16,281 bases of DNA from positions 60,402-76,682 of the forward strand of contig DCUZ01000070.1 of assembly GCA_002327305.1 (NCBI GenBank). The letters run 5' to 3'. The DNA comes from Holophagales bacterium UBA2201 (lineage in GTDB: Bacteria > Acidobacteriota > Thermoanaerobaculia > UBA2201). How positions within the stretch are numbered: position 1 is the stretch's first letter; every line of letters begins with the position of its first letter. Position numbers and translations under genes: made by a program. Positions 1 through 7,258 of the stretch are shown in pieces. Under the pieces are notes generated by a model that did no database searches, was not told the origin of the DNA, and saw only the letters and a program-made list of their open reading frames with translations.

Positions 1-1341
1 ATCATCAACGAGCCCACCGCCGCCTCGCTCGCCTACGGCCTGGACAAGAAGGGCGTCCACACCGTGGCCATCTACGACCTCGGCGGGGGCACCTTCGACA
101 TCTCCATCCTGCAGGTCGGCGAGGGGGTCTTCGAGGTCAAATCCACCTCGGGGGACACCTTCCTCGGGGGGGAGGACTTCGACAACACCCTGGCGCAGTG
201 GCTCCTGGAGGAGTTCTTCAAGGAGACCAAGGTGGACATCGCGCGGGACCTCATGGCCCTCCAGCGCATCCGGGAGGCCGCCGAGAAGGCCAAGTGCGAG
301 CTTTCCTTCAACGAGTCCGCCGATATCTCCCTCCCCTTCCTGGCCATGGACGGCGCCACCCCCCTCCATCTGACGCGCTCCATCACGCGGCCGTTCTTCG
401 AGGACCTGGTGGAGCACCTGGTCCAGCGGACCCAGCACCCGTGCCGCGACGCCCTCGACATGGCGGGCATGAATCCCGAGCAGGTGGACGTGGTCCTCCT
501 GGTCGGCGGCCAGACCCGCACCCCGCGCGTCCAGCGCTTCGTCGAGGAGTTCTTCCGCAAGACCCCGTCGAGGGAGATCAACCCGGACGAAGTGGTGGCC
601 ATCGGCGCGGCCCTCCAGGGGGGCGTCCTGCAGGGCGAGGTCAAGGACATCGTCCTCCTCGACGTCACCCCCCTGAGCATGGGCCTCGAGACGCGGGGGG
701 GCATCTACACCCGCATCATCCCCCGCAACACCACCATTCCGACCAAGCGGAGCCAGATCTTCACCACCGTCGCGGACAACCAGTCGGTGGTCGAAATCCA
801 CATCCTGCAGGGGGAACGGGAGATGGCCAAGGACAACAAATCGCTCGGCAAGTTCACCCTCGTCGGCATCCCGTCGGCCCCCCGCGGGGTCCCCCAGATT
901 GACGTCAACTTCGCCATCGACGCCAACGGCATCGTCCAGGTCTCCGCCCGCGACCTCGCCACGGGGCTCGAGCAGTCGGTCCAGGTCAATCCCGCCTCGG
1001 GCCTCTCCAAGGACGAGATCGACTCCATCATCAAGGAGGGCGAGTCCCACGCCAAGGAGGACTCCCTGAGGCGCGAGGTGCGGGAACTGCAGAACAGGGT
1101 GGAGGGGATGTTCTACTCCAACCAGAAGGTGTTCCAGGAGTTCTCCTCCCTCCTCTCGGCCGACGACCGCGACAAGACCGGCGCCATGCTGAAGGAGGTC
1201 CAGGTCCAGATGCAATCCTCCTCCAAGACCGAATTGAACGAGGCCGTCACCAATCTCCGTGTGGTCTCCCAGATCCTCACCTCCGTCATGCTTTACAAAC
1301 CCGGCGCCGGGATCGGCGGGGGAGCGGGTGACCCGAAGTAA
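1..1341 (+). CDS. dnaK: Chaperone protein DnaK (Hsp70), 5' part missing
   Basis: C-terminal 446 residues of the ATP-dependent chaperone that holds unfolded polypeptides in the cytoplasm with DnaJ and GrpE. The frame is open from base 1, where it reads IINEPTAASLAYG, an Hsp70 nucleotide-binding-domain signature usually near residue 170, so about 165 residues lie upstream of the window. The ATPase signature DLGGGTFDISI and the VLLVGGQTRTPRV segment follow. The substrate-binding domain starts at about DVTPLSMGLETRGG, followed by the helical lid. The protein ends in a short Gly-rich tail (GAGIGGGAGDPK) and lacks the acidic EEV-type terminus common in bacterial DnaK. The stop lies inside the start region of dnaJ, a 14-base overlap that suggests translational coupling. 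No heat-shock operator can be judged because the promoter is outside the window. HscA is a less likely alternative, since dnaJ follows directly. Confidence 0.96.
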   Translation: MINEPTAASLAYGLDKKGVHTVAIYDLGGGTFDISILQVGEGVFEVKSTSGDTFLGGEDFDNTLAQWLLEEFFKETKVDIARDLMALQRIREAAEKAKCELSFNESADISLPFLAMDGATPLHLTRSITRPFFEDLVEHLVQRTQHPCRDALDMAGMNPEQVDVVLLVGGQTRTPRVQRFVEEFFRKTPSREINPDEVVAIGAALQGGVLQGEVKDIVLLDVTPLSMGLETRGGIYTRIIPRNTTIPTKRSQIFTTVADNQSVVEIHILQGEREMAKDNKSLGKFTLVGIPSAPRGVPQIDVNFAIDANGIVQVSARDLATGLEQSVQVNPASGLSKDEIDSIIKEGESHAKEDSLRREVRELQNRVEGMFYSNQKVFQEFSSLLSADDRDKTGAMLKEVQVQMQSSSKTELNEAVTNLRVVSQILTSVMLYKPGAGIGGGAGDPK

Positions 1342-2428
1342 GGACTACTACGCCGCCCTCGGCGTGGGACGCGACGCCTCGCCGGAGGAGATTAAAAAGG
1401 CCTACCGCCAGGCGGCCCTGAAACACCACCCCGACCGCAACCCCGGGGACAGGGAGGCCGAGGAGAAGTTCAAGGCCGCGGCCGAGGCCTACGCCGTCCT
1501 TTCCGACCCCGGCAAGCGCGAACGCTACGACCGCTTCGGAACGGTCGGGGGGCCCGGCGAGGAGTTCTCCGGGTTCGACCCCACCGTCTTCTCCCCCTTC
1601 CAGGACATCCTGGGAGACCTCTTCGGGTTCGGCGACCTCTTCGGGCGCGGGCGCGGCGGCTCGCGCGCGGCCCGGGGCAACGACCTGCGCTACGACCTGG
1701 ACCTGGCCTTCCGCGACGCGGTGCACGGAACGCAGAGGGCCATCCAGGTCCCGCGCCTGGAAACCTGCCTCCATTGCGGAGGGACCGGGCACCCGCCCGG
1801 CAGCCGGCCGGAGGCCTGCTCCGCGTGCAAGGGACGCGGCGAGATCCTCTACCGGCAGGGCTTCCTCTCCATCGCCCGCGCCTGCCCCCAGTGCGGCGGG
1901 GCCGGGCGGATCCACAAGGACCTCTGCGCCAAGTGCCAGGGGCGCAAGCGCCTGGAAAAGACCAAATCGCTCGACCTCAACATCCCCCCGGGGGTGGCCG
2001 ACGGGACCACCCTGCGCCTCTCCGGCGAGGGGGAGGGCGGCGTCCACGGAGGGCCGCCCGGGGACCTCTATGTGGTCCTCCGCGTGGCGGAAGATGAGAT
2101 CTTCCGCCGCCAGGGCGACGACCTCCACCTGGAGGTGGACCTCCCCATGGCGCTGGCCGCCCTCGGGACCACCGTGCAGATCCCCACGATCGAGGGGTCC
2201 GAGGACCTCGACATTCCCCCCGGCGTCCAGCCCGCGGAGGTGATCCGCCTCAAAGGCAAGGGCGTTCCGCACCTCAAAGGCGCGGGCCGGGGCGATCTGT
2301 TCATCCATGTCAAGGTGGCCGTCCCCAAGCGCCTCTCCAAGGAACAGAAGCGCCTCCTGGAAGAGTTCCAGAAGACGCTGAAAGAGCCCAAGGACTTCAT
2401 CGGAAAGGTGCGGGACCTGTTCAACTGA
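1328..2428 (+). CDS. dnaJ: Chaperone protein DnaJ (type I Hsp40)
   Basis: Co-chaperone that stimulates DnaK ATPase and delivers substrates; 366 residues. The start is GTG, chosen because it gives the usual N-terminus just before KDYYAALGV and sits a few bases after a GGGGGAG ribosome-binding sequence. The frame is open further upstream, but that stretch is inside dnaK. The J domain carries HPD at residues 34-36. A Gly/Phe-rich segment follows (SGFDPTVFSPFQDILGDLFGFGDLFG). The zinc domain spans about 147-209 with CLHCGGTG, CSACKGRG, CPQCGGAG and CAKCQGRK; the last motif has Lys where the repeat normally ends in Gly. Two C-terminal beta-sandwich domains complete a full-length type I protein. 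It forms an operon with dnaK and is convergent with the MglA-like gene. Confidence 0.96.
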   Translation: MTRSKDYYAALGVGRDASPEEIKKAYRQAALKHHPDRNPGDREAEEKFKAAAEAYAVLSDPGKRERYDRFGTVGGPGEEFSGFDPTVFSPFQDILGDLFGFGDLFGRGRGGSRAARGNDLRYDLDLAFRDAVHGTQRAIQVPRLETCLHCGGTGHPPGSRPEACSACKGRGEILYRQGFLSIARACPQCGGAGRIHKDLCAKCQGRKRLEKTKSLDLNIPPGVADGTTLRLSGEGEGGVHGGPPGDLYVVLRVAEDEIFRRQGDDLHLEVDLPMALAALGTTVQIPTIEGSEDLDIPPGVQPAEVIRLKGKGVPHLKGAGRGDLFIHVKVAVPKRLSKEQKRLLEEFQKTLKEPKDFIGKVRDLFN

Positions 2429-2437
2429 ACGCCCAAC

Positions 2438-2466
2438 GGCGCAAATGCGCAATAGCGCAAGTGCGC
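2438..2466 (+). repeat. 8-bp phased array, left arm
   Basis: Three consecutive octamers GCGCAAAT, GCGCAATA and GCGCAAGT plus a trailing GCGC, beginning ten bases after the dnaJ stop. The 15 bases 2438-2452 are an exact reverse complement of 2555-2569, and 14 of them also match 2531-2544. The two arms could pair in RNA or DNA around a 78-102 base loop and may end transcription from both convergent genes, but there is no T-tract of the classical terminator type. Confidence 0.85.
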
Positions 2467-2512
2467 TCCCGAAAAAATGCAAGCCGGGGAAGAAGGATTA
2501 GTTCAGCGCGTG

Positions 2513-2576
2513 ATTTTCGCCGCTACGCACTTGCGCATTTGCGCTACTACGCACTTGCGCATTTGCGCCGCTACGC
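2513..2576 (+). repeat. 8-bp phased array, right arm
   Basis: Eight octamers in perfect phase, every one ending in CGC: ATTTTCGC, CGCTACGC, ACTTGCGC, ATTTGCGC, TACTACGC, ACTTGCGC, ATTTGCGC, CGCTACGC. This includes a 22-bp direct repeat (2523-2544 and 2547-2568, offset 24). Read on the minus strand, the words GCGCAAAT and GCGCAAGT of the left arm reappear. The array ends one base from the stop codon of the MglA-like gene. Confidence 0.88.
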
Positions 2577-2577
2577 T

Positions 2578-4035
2578 CTACGGTTCTATCTTGACCTTCA
2601 ACTTGATCCGGAACTCGATGGCGGTGACGCCGGCCAGGTCCGCGGCCGAAAGGACGACCGGCACCACCACGTTCTTCACGAGGATGTCCTCCTCCCCCGG
2701 GGAGGAGACCGCCGACGGCGGCGCCTTGGGCGGCACGGCGCGGACGGGGGGCGGGACGAACCCCTTGGCCGCCTTCATCTGTTGCTCCAGTTTCTCCACC
2801 GCGAGGGGGGCGGGTTCCACCTCTATGTCCTCGGAGGGGGGCCCCAGGATCGGGGCGGGGGCCATGTCCTCGAAATCGCCCCGCCGGTCCGCCGGGGCCG
2901 GAGAGAGGGACTCGAACGGCGCCGGCTCCGGCGGAGGGGGGGCGGGGAAATCCTCGAACGGAAGGGAATCCTCCGCCATGCTCACGTTCACGCCGGCGGG
3001 CGTGGAGCGCGGGCCGGGAGGGGCCGGTTCCATCTTCGCCGGCTCAGGGGCGAATGGCTTGGGTTCCCCGGCCGGGGGGGCGGCCGCTTCCTCGAACGGC
3101 GCCGGGGCGCTCACTTCCCGGAGCGCCGAATCGTCCACGGCGGCGAAGGGTTCGGGGGGGGCCGGGGGAACGGCCGGCAGGTCGGCGGGGGGGGCCGTCA
3201 GGTCATCAAAGGGGGCGCCGCTCCCGGTGGCGGTGGTCGGAACGGGGGGCGAAATCTCCTGGAATTCGAACTCCTCCCCGTCGAAGGCGAAGCTCTCCCT
3301 TCCGGCGGGCTCTTCCTTCTCCCAGAGGGACTCCAGTTGGTCCTTTTCGTTGCCCATGAGCGATCCTCCCCCCTTTCGGTGGTCCTGTTGTTCGGCCTGC
3401 GGGATGAGCACGATGTCCTTTTCGCTGATGTCCTCGCCCGGCGCGACCCCGTACTGCCGGGCCAGGCGCTTGAGGACGACCTTGGTGAGCGCCTTGAGGG
3501 TGGCCTCCACGTTGTAACCCGTGGTGGCGATGGCCTCGAACCACGGGACCTGGTATTCGTTGAGGCGGCCGTTCAGCTCCTCCACCGGGAGGACGTCGGG
3601 CAGGTCCCGCTTGTTGTATTGCAGCACATGAGGGAAATCATCCAGGGCCGTCCCCTGGGTCCGGAGATTGTCCTTGAGGTTGGCCCAGGATTCCAGGTTG
3701 GCGTCGAGGGCGAAGTCCTGGGAGTCGGCCACGAAAACGACCCCGTCGGCCCCCTTGAGGACGAGCTGGCGGGTGGTGTTGTAATAGACCTGGCCGGGGA
3801 CGGTGTAGAGCTGGAGGCGGGCCTTCATCCCCTTGATGGTCCCGAGGTCGAGGGGGAGGAAATCGAAGAAAAGGGTCCGGTCCTGGTTGGTGGCCAGGGA
3901 GATCATCTTGCTCTTGGAATTGGAGGGGAGCGAATCGTAGACGAACTTCAAGTTGGTCGTCTTCCCGCACAGGCCGGGCCCGTAGAAAACGACCTTGGTG
4001 GTGACCTCCTTGGTGCCGTAGTTGAAGAGAACCAT
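2578..4035 (-). CDS. mglA: MglA-family polarity GTPase with long Pro-rich tail
   Basis: Small Ras-like GTPase that in Myxococcus and relatives sets cell polarity and drives motility machinery. Residues 1-196 match MglA: P-loop GPGLCGKTT at 19-27, Arg53 (the intrinsic arginine finger of MglA), TVPGQ at 78-82 with Thr78 in place of the usual G3 Asp and Gln82, and NKRD at 141-144. Known MglA proteins are about 195 residues; this one has a further 289. Residues 197-445 are acidic and Pro-rich, with repeated PF-plus-acidic motifs (275, 296, 313, 327, 359, 373). Residues 449-485 are a hydrophobic, probably beta-rich end (DILVKNVVVPVVL; IEFRIKLKVKIEP). ATG start with GAGG three bases upstream. No mglB/Roadblock partner is nearby. 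The GTPase fold is certain; a motility role is inferred only from family. Confidence 0.9.
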   Translation of the reverse strand: MVLFNYGTKEVTTKVVFYGPGLCGKTTNLKFVYDSLPSNSKSKMISLATNQDRTLFFDFLPLDLGTIKGMKARLQLYTVPGQVYYNTTRQLVLKGADGVVFVADSQDFALDANLESWANLKDNLRTQGTALDDFPHVLQYNKRDLPDVLPVEELNGRLNEYQVPWFEAIATTGYNVEATLKALTKVVLKRLARQYGVAPGEDISEKDIVLIPQAEQQDHRKGGGSLMGNEKDQLESLWEKEEPAGRESFAFDGEEFEFQEISPPVPTTATGSGAPFDDLTAPPADLPAVPPAPPEPFAAVDDSALREVSAPAPFEEAAAPPAGEPKPFAPEPAKMEPAPPGPRSTPAGVNVSMAEDSLPFEDFPAPPPPEPAPFESLSPAPADRRGDFEDMAPAPILGPPSEDIEVEPAPLAVEKLEQQMKAAKGFVPPPVRAVPPKAPPSAVSSPGEEDILVKNVVVPVVLSAADLAGVTAIEFRIKLKVKIEP

Positions 4036-4089
4036 CGCCTCATTATCCTACCATAAAGCCCCTTCCTGCGCCACGCCTGAGGGCGGAGG

Positions 4090-4599
4090 TCAAATCCCGG
4101 CCATGCCGGAAAAGGCGGACGCCCCGGCGATCAGAAGGAACGCCAGAACGAGAAGGGCGTAGAAGCCCAGCAGGGCGATGAAGGCGATGCCCACGAACTT
4201 CCAGAAGGACTTCTGGGCCCGCAAGGCCGATTCCATCCCCCCCACGGGGTCGGCGCCCAGCATCGCCCGGATGCCCGCGGCGTAGCGCCAGAGGAAGAGG
4301 GACGGAAAGAGGTACAGGACCCCGAAGGCCAGGTACAGCGCCCCCAGACCCAAACCCATCGCCGCCCCCATCCCGCCCAATTCGCCTCCGGCGGATCCCG
4401 CCAGGGCCCCGGCAAACCCCATCACGGCCGCCACGCCGAGGCCTCCCACGATCATCAGTCCCGCGCCGATGAATCCCACGATGGCCAAAAAAAGCACCCA
4501 GGGCCGCGTCTGGCCCAAAGCCAGGACCATGGCGGGCGTGACCGGATGCATCGGCGGTTCGGACGGGGCGAGGGAAGCCGGGTCGGCGGCTGGGTTCAT
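4090..4599 (-). CDS. Small membrane protein, DUF5362-like
   Basis: Predicted 169-residue inner-membrane protein of unknown function. A Pro-rich cytoplasmic-type N-terminus (1-32) is followed by a hydrophobic segment at about 34-60, a Gly/Ala-rich linker, a second at about 81-103 ending in the basic WRYAAGIR, an amphipathic stretch ALRAQKSFWKF (125-135), and a third at about 136-159. The layout and the ALRAQKSFWKF stretch resemble DUF5362 from memory; that assignment is tentative. The start is ATG at 4599, behind GGAGG seven bases upstream. The frame opens further upstream (to 4695), but without comparable support. It lies 54 bases upstream of the MglA-like gene on the same strand, so the two are probably co-transcribed. 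Confidence 0.82.
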   Translation of the reverse strand: MNPAADPASLAPSEPPMHPVTPAMVLALGQTRPWVLFLAIVGFIGAGLMIVGGLGVAAVMGFAGALAGSAGGELGGMGAAMGLGLGALYLAFGVLYLFPSLFLWRYAAGIRAMLGADPVGGMESALRAQKSFWKFVGIAFIALLGFYALLVLAFLLIAGASAFSGMAGI

Positions 4600-4716
4600 C
4601 GGGCAACCTCCGGGACGGGAATGCCTCATTCTATCATTCCTTTCAGGAGACGCCCTCCCCCTGCGAAAAACGATGACCTTGCGGATTGAATCCATTGGAT
4701 TTAGTTTCTCATCTTC

Positions 4717-4745
4717 TTGACCTCGCCCGGACTTTGCGCTATGAT
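4717..4745 (+). promoter_or_regulatory. Sigma-70 promoter of the aldehyde dehydrogenase gene
   Basis: TTGACC at 4717-4722 and TATGAT at 4740-4745, separated by 17 bases, a near-consensus vegetative promoter. Predicted transcription start is about 4752, giving a leader of about 40 bases that contains AGGAGGG (4776-4782), nine bases before the ATG. Confidence 0.75.
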
Positions 4746-4791
4746 TTTACGAACCTCAAGTCCACCACACTTAAAAGGAGGGATCCATTCC

Positions 4792-6348
4792 ATGAAGATC
4801 CTGCCGCCGTTCGTCAACGAGCCGATGACCGACTTCTCCGACCCGAAGAACCGCGCCGCCCAGGAGGCGGCCATCGCCGCCGTCCTCAAGACCCGCGGGA
4901 CCGAATACCCGCTGGTCATCGGCGGCAAGCGCATCAAGGCCAGGGAGACCTTCGCCTCCACCAACCCGTCGCGCCCCTCCGAAGTGCTGGGTTATTTCCA
5001 GAAGGCCGACGCCAAACTGGCCGAGAAGGCCATGGAGGCGGCCTCCGCCGCTTTCGAGACCTGGAAGTTCTTCTCCGCCAAGGAGCGGGCCATCTTCCTC
5101 ATGCGCGTCGCCTCCATCATGCGCCGGAAGAAGTTCCATATCAACGCGTGGATGGTCCTCGAGATCGGCAAGAACTGGGCCGAGGCCGACGGCGACACCG
5201 CCGAGGCCATCGACTTCTGCGAGTTCTACGCCCGCGAAATGCTGCGTCTGGCCGAGCACCAGGAGCTGGTCACCCTCCCCGGGCAGGCCCTGGAATTGAA
5301 GTACATCCCCCTGGGCGTGGGCGTGGTCATCCCCCCGTGGAACTTCCCCTGCGCCATCCTCACCGGGATGACCTGCGCCGCCGCCGTCACCGGCAACACC
5401 GTGGTCCTCAAGCCCGCCTCCGACACTCCCGGCATCGCCTGGGCCGTCTTCGAATGTCTCGAAGAGGCCGGCCTGCCCCCCGGGGTGGTCAACTTCCTCT
5501 CCGGCCCCGGCTCCATCGCCGGCGAGACCCTGGTCAAGCACCCCAAAACCCGGTTCATCTCCTTCACCGGCTCCAAAGAGGTGGGCCTCCGCATCTTCGA
5601 GAACGCCGCCAAGACCGCCCCGGGGCAGATCTGGCTCAAGCGCACCGTCCTGGAGATGGGGGGCAAGGACTTCATGATCATCGACGACGAGGCCGACCTC
5701 GACATCGCCGTCCCGGCCGTCTACGCCGCGGCGTGGGGGTTCCAGGGGCAGAAGTGCTCCGCCTGCTCCCGCCTCATCCTCCACCACAAGATCCACGACG
5801 AGTTCCTCTCCCGCTTCATCCCCATGGTCAAAAAGATGGCCATCGGCGACCCCGCCAAGGCCGGCACCTACCTCGGGCCCGTGGCCAACAAGTCGTCCTT
5901 CGAATCCATCCTCAACTACATCGAGAAGGGGAAGGCCGAGGGCGGCAAACTGCTGGCCGGCGGCAAGAAGTGGGGCAAGGAGGGCTACTTCATCGAGCCC
6001 ACCGTCTTCTCCGAGTGCAAGGCCAACCATTCCATCGTCAGGGAAGAGATCTTCGGCCCCGTCCTGGCGGTCGTCAAGGCCCGCAATTTCGAGGACTCCA
6101 TCCGGCTGGCCAACGACACCGAGTTCGGCCTCACCGGCGCCCTCATCACCCGCAACCGGGCCAAGATCCTGGAGGGGAAGAAGAAACTCCACTGCGGCAA
6201 CCTCTACATCAACCGCAAGTGCACCGGCGCCCTCGTGGGCGTCCACCCCTTCGGCGGGTTCAACATGTCCGGCACCGATTCCAAGGCCGGCGGCCGCGAC
6301 TACCTGCTCCTCTTCACCCAGGGCAAGTCAATAAGCGAAGCGTATTGA
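4792..6348 (+). CDS. rocA: L-glutamate gamma-semialdehyde dehydrogenase (RocA type)
   Basis: NAD-dependent oxidation of glutamate-5-semialdehyde (P5C) to glutamate in proline and arginine catabolism; cytoplasmic. The 518-residue length fits the stand-alone RocA/P5CDH family (about 515). Visible motifs: IPPWNFP with oxyanion Asn184, LEMGGKD with general-base Glu288, GQKCSACSR with nucleophile Cys322, then EEIFGPVLAV and HPFGGFNMSGT near the C-terminus. The start is ATG behind a strong AGGAGGG; the frame also opens upstream, but that includes the promoter. No proline dehydrogenase or arginase gene lies in the window, so the source of P5C cannot be told from context. A general aldehyde dehydrogenase is possible, but residues 1-60 (KILPPFVNEPMTDF and following) are P5CDH-like. 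Confidence 0.93.
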   Translation: MKILPPFVNEPMTDFSDPKNRAAQEAAIAAVLKTRGTEYPLVIGGKRIKARETFASTNPSRPSEVLGYFQKADAKLAEKAMEAASAAFETWKFFSAKERAIFLMRVASIMRRKKFHINAWMVLEIGKNWAEADGDTAEAIDFCEFYAREMLRLAEHQELVTLPGQALELKYIPLGVGVVIPPWNFPCAILTGMTCAAAVTGNTVVLKPASDTPGIAWAVFECLEEAGLPPGVVNFLSGPGSIAGETLVKHPKTRFISFTGSKEVGLRIFENAAKTAPGQIWLKRTVLEMGGKDFMIIDDEADLDIAVPAVYAAAWGFQGQKCSACSRLILHHKIHDEFLSRFIPMVKKMAIGDPAKAGTYLGPVANKSSFESILNYIEKGKAEGGKLLAGGKKWGKEGYFIEPTVFSECKANHSIVREEIFGPVLAVVKARNFEDSIRLANDTEFGLTGALITRNRAKILEGKKKLHCGNLYINRKCTGALVGVHPFGGFNMSGTDSKAGGRDYLLLFTQGKSISEAY

Positions 6349-6349
6349 C

Positions 6350-6394
6350 GGCCGAAAGCCGGAACGCCAGAAGGCCGGAAGGCAGAAGGCGAAG
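6350..6394 (+). repeat. Degenerate 7-8 bp repeat array, word GCCGGAA
   Basis: Immediately after the rocA stop, successive words read GCCGAAA, GCCGGAA, CGCCAGAA, GGCCGGAA, GGCAGAA and GGCGAAG, a purine-rich array with a period of 7 to 8 bases. It is the first of three adjacent arrays in this gap. Confidence 0.65.
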
Positions 6395-6401
6395 AAGCCG
6401 T

Positions 6402-6429
6402 ACAGCGTATCGCGTACTGCGAACGGGCG
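6402..6429 (+). repeat. 7-bp phased array, word AYNGCGN
   Basis: Four heptamers in phase: ACAGCGT, ATCGCGT, ACTGCGA, ACGGGCG. A different word from the arrays on either side, but the same period. Confidence 0.6.
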
Positions 6430-6434
6430 GGGGG

Positions 6435-6462
6435 ACTTGAAACTTGAAACCTGGAACTTGAA
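6435..6462 (+). repeat. 7-bp phased array, word ACTTGAA
   Basis: Four heptamers in exact phase: ACTTGAA, ACTTGAA, ACCTGGA, ACTTGAA. It lies 46 bases before the NIF3-family start. The start region itself has GAGGCAG (6494-6500) directly followed by GAGGCAT (6501-6507), so the ribosome-binding site may also derive from a repeated heptamer. Confidence 0.8.
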
Positions 6463-6508
6463 GCGCCAGGCAGAGGATACGCAATGTAATGCCGAGGCAG
6501 GAGGCATC

Positions 6509-7258
6509 ATGCACAGGAAGGAATTCGAAGACACCATCAACGGCTGGCTGAGGCCGGAGGCGTTCTCCGATGCGGCCATCAACGGCTTGCAGGTGGAGGG
6601 GCGGGAGGAACTGCGGAAGGTCGCCACCGGCGTCTCCGCCTGCGCCGCGCTGTTCCGTGAGGCCCTGGCCTGGGGCGCGGACGCCGTGGCCGTCCACCAC
6701 GGCCTCCTGTGGAAGGGGATGGACCTGGACATCCGGCTCGCCCACCGCGAACGGCTCAAGCTCCTCCTGGCCAACGACCTCAATCTCTTCGCGTGGCACC
6801 TGCCGCTGGACGCCCACCCCGAATTGGGGAACAACGCGCAGATCGCGAAGAAGCTGGGCCTCGGCGATGTCCAGCCCTTCGGTGAATACCACGGCACCCT
6901 CATCGGGATGAAGGGGATGCTCGATGCCCCCGTGGCCGACCTCCTCGGCCGCGTCCGCGCCCTGGTGGGCGACCCCCTCATCCACGTCCCCGGCGGCCCG
7001 GAAGTGGTGCGAAGCGTCGGCATCGTCAGCGGCGGGGCGCAGAGGGAGTTCACCCAGGCCCCCGACGCGGGGTTGGACGCCTATGTCACCGGCGAGATCA
7101 GCGAGTACAATGTCGAACTCGCGGCCGAATTGAAATGCCACTTCATCGCGGCCGGCCACTACCGCACTGAACGCTTCGGCATCCGGGCGCTGACGGAGAA
7201 GATCAATTCGGATCTAAAGGTGGAGGCGAGGTTTTTCGACCTGCCGCATCCGTATTGA
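6509..7258 (+). CDS. NIF3/DUF34 family dinuclear metal-centre protein (YbgI-like)
   Basis: A 249-residue protein matching the length of E. coli YbgI. The family is very widely conserved, binds two metal ions in a hexameric ring, and is often labelled 'GTP cyclohydrolase 1 type 2', though its physiological role is unsettled. Metal-ligand motifs are present: H63 and H64 in AVHHGLLWK, H97, D101 and H103 in WHLPLDAH, and H217 and E221 in GHYRTERFG. The start is ATG behind AGGAGG (four-base spacer); the upstream in-frame TTG at 6437 is inside repeat DNA and is rejected. It lies downstream of rocA on the same strand, across a 160-base repeat-filled gap, so co-transcription is uncertain. Confidence 0.93.
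   Translation: MHRKEFEDTINGWLRPEAFSDAAINGLQVEGREELRKVATGVSACAALFREALAWGADAVAVHHGLLWKGMDLDIRLAHRERLKLLLANDLNLFAWHLPLDAHPELGNNAQIAKKLGLGDVQPFGEYHGTLIGMKGMLDAPVADLLGRVRALVGDPLIHVPGGPEVVRSVGIVSGGAQREFTQAPDAGLDAYVTGEISEYNVELAAELKCHFIAAGHYRTERFGIRALTEKINSDLKVEARFFDLPHPY

Noticed and set aside
1286..2482. 398-residue minus-strand frame opposite dnaJ
   Set aside because: Antisense shadow; dnaJ has all four zinc motifs in the plus frame.
4035..4047. GATAAT as a -10 box giving a leaderless MglA transcript
   Set aside because: No -35 or TGn extension, and a GAGG ribosome-binding sequence plus close upstream gene favour co-transcription.
2461..4056. 531-residue plus-strand reading frame opposite the MglA-like gene
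   Set aside because: Gly/Arg-rich antisense shadow typical of high-GC DNA; the minus-strand frame has complete GTPase motifs and a proper start.
4771..6246. 491-residue minus-strand frame opposite the aldehyde dehydrogenase
   Set aside because: Asp/Gly/Glu-rich composition produced by the third-position GC of the real gene; no family signature.
4686..6440. 584-residue plus-strand frame overlapping the aldehyde dehydrogenase
   Set aside because: Arg/Pro-rich out-of-frame shadow with no recognisable domain; it runs through repeat DNA at its end.
6437..6508. Upstream TTG extension of the NIF3-family protein
   Set aside because: The extra 24 residues would be encoded by the ACTTGAA repeat array, and AGGAGG with ATG at 6509 gives the usual family length.
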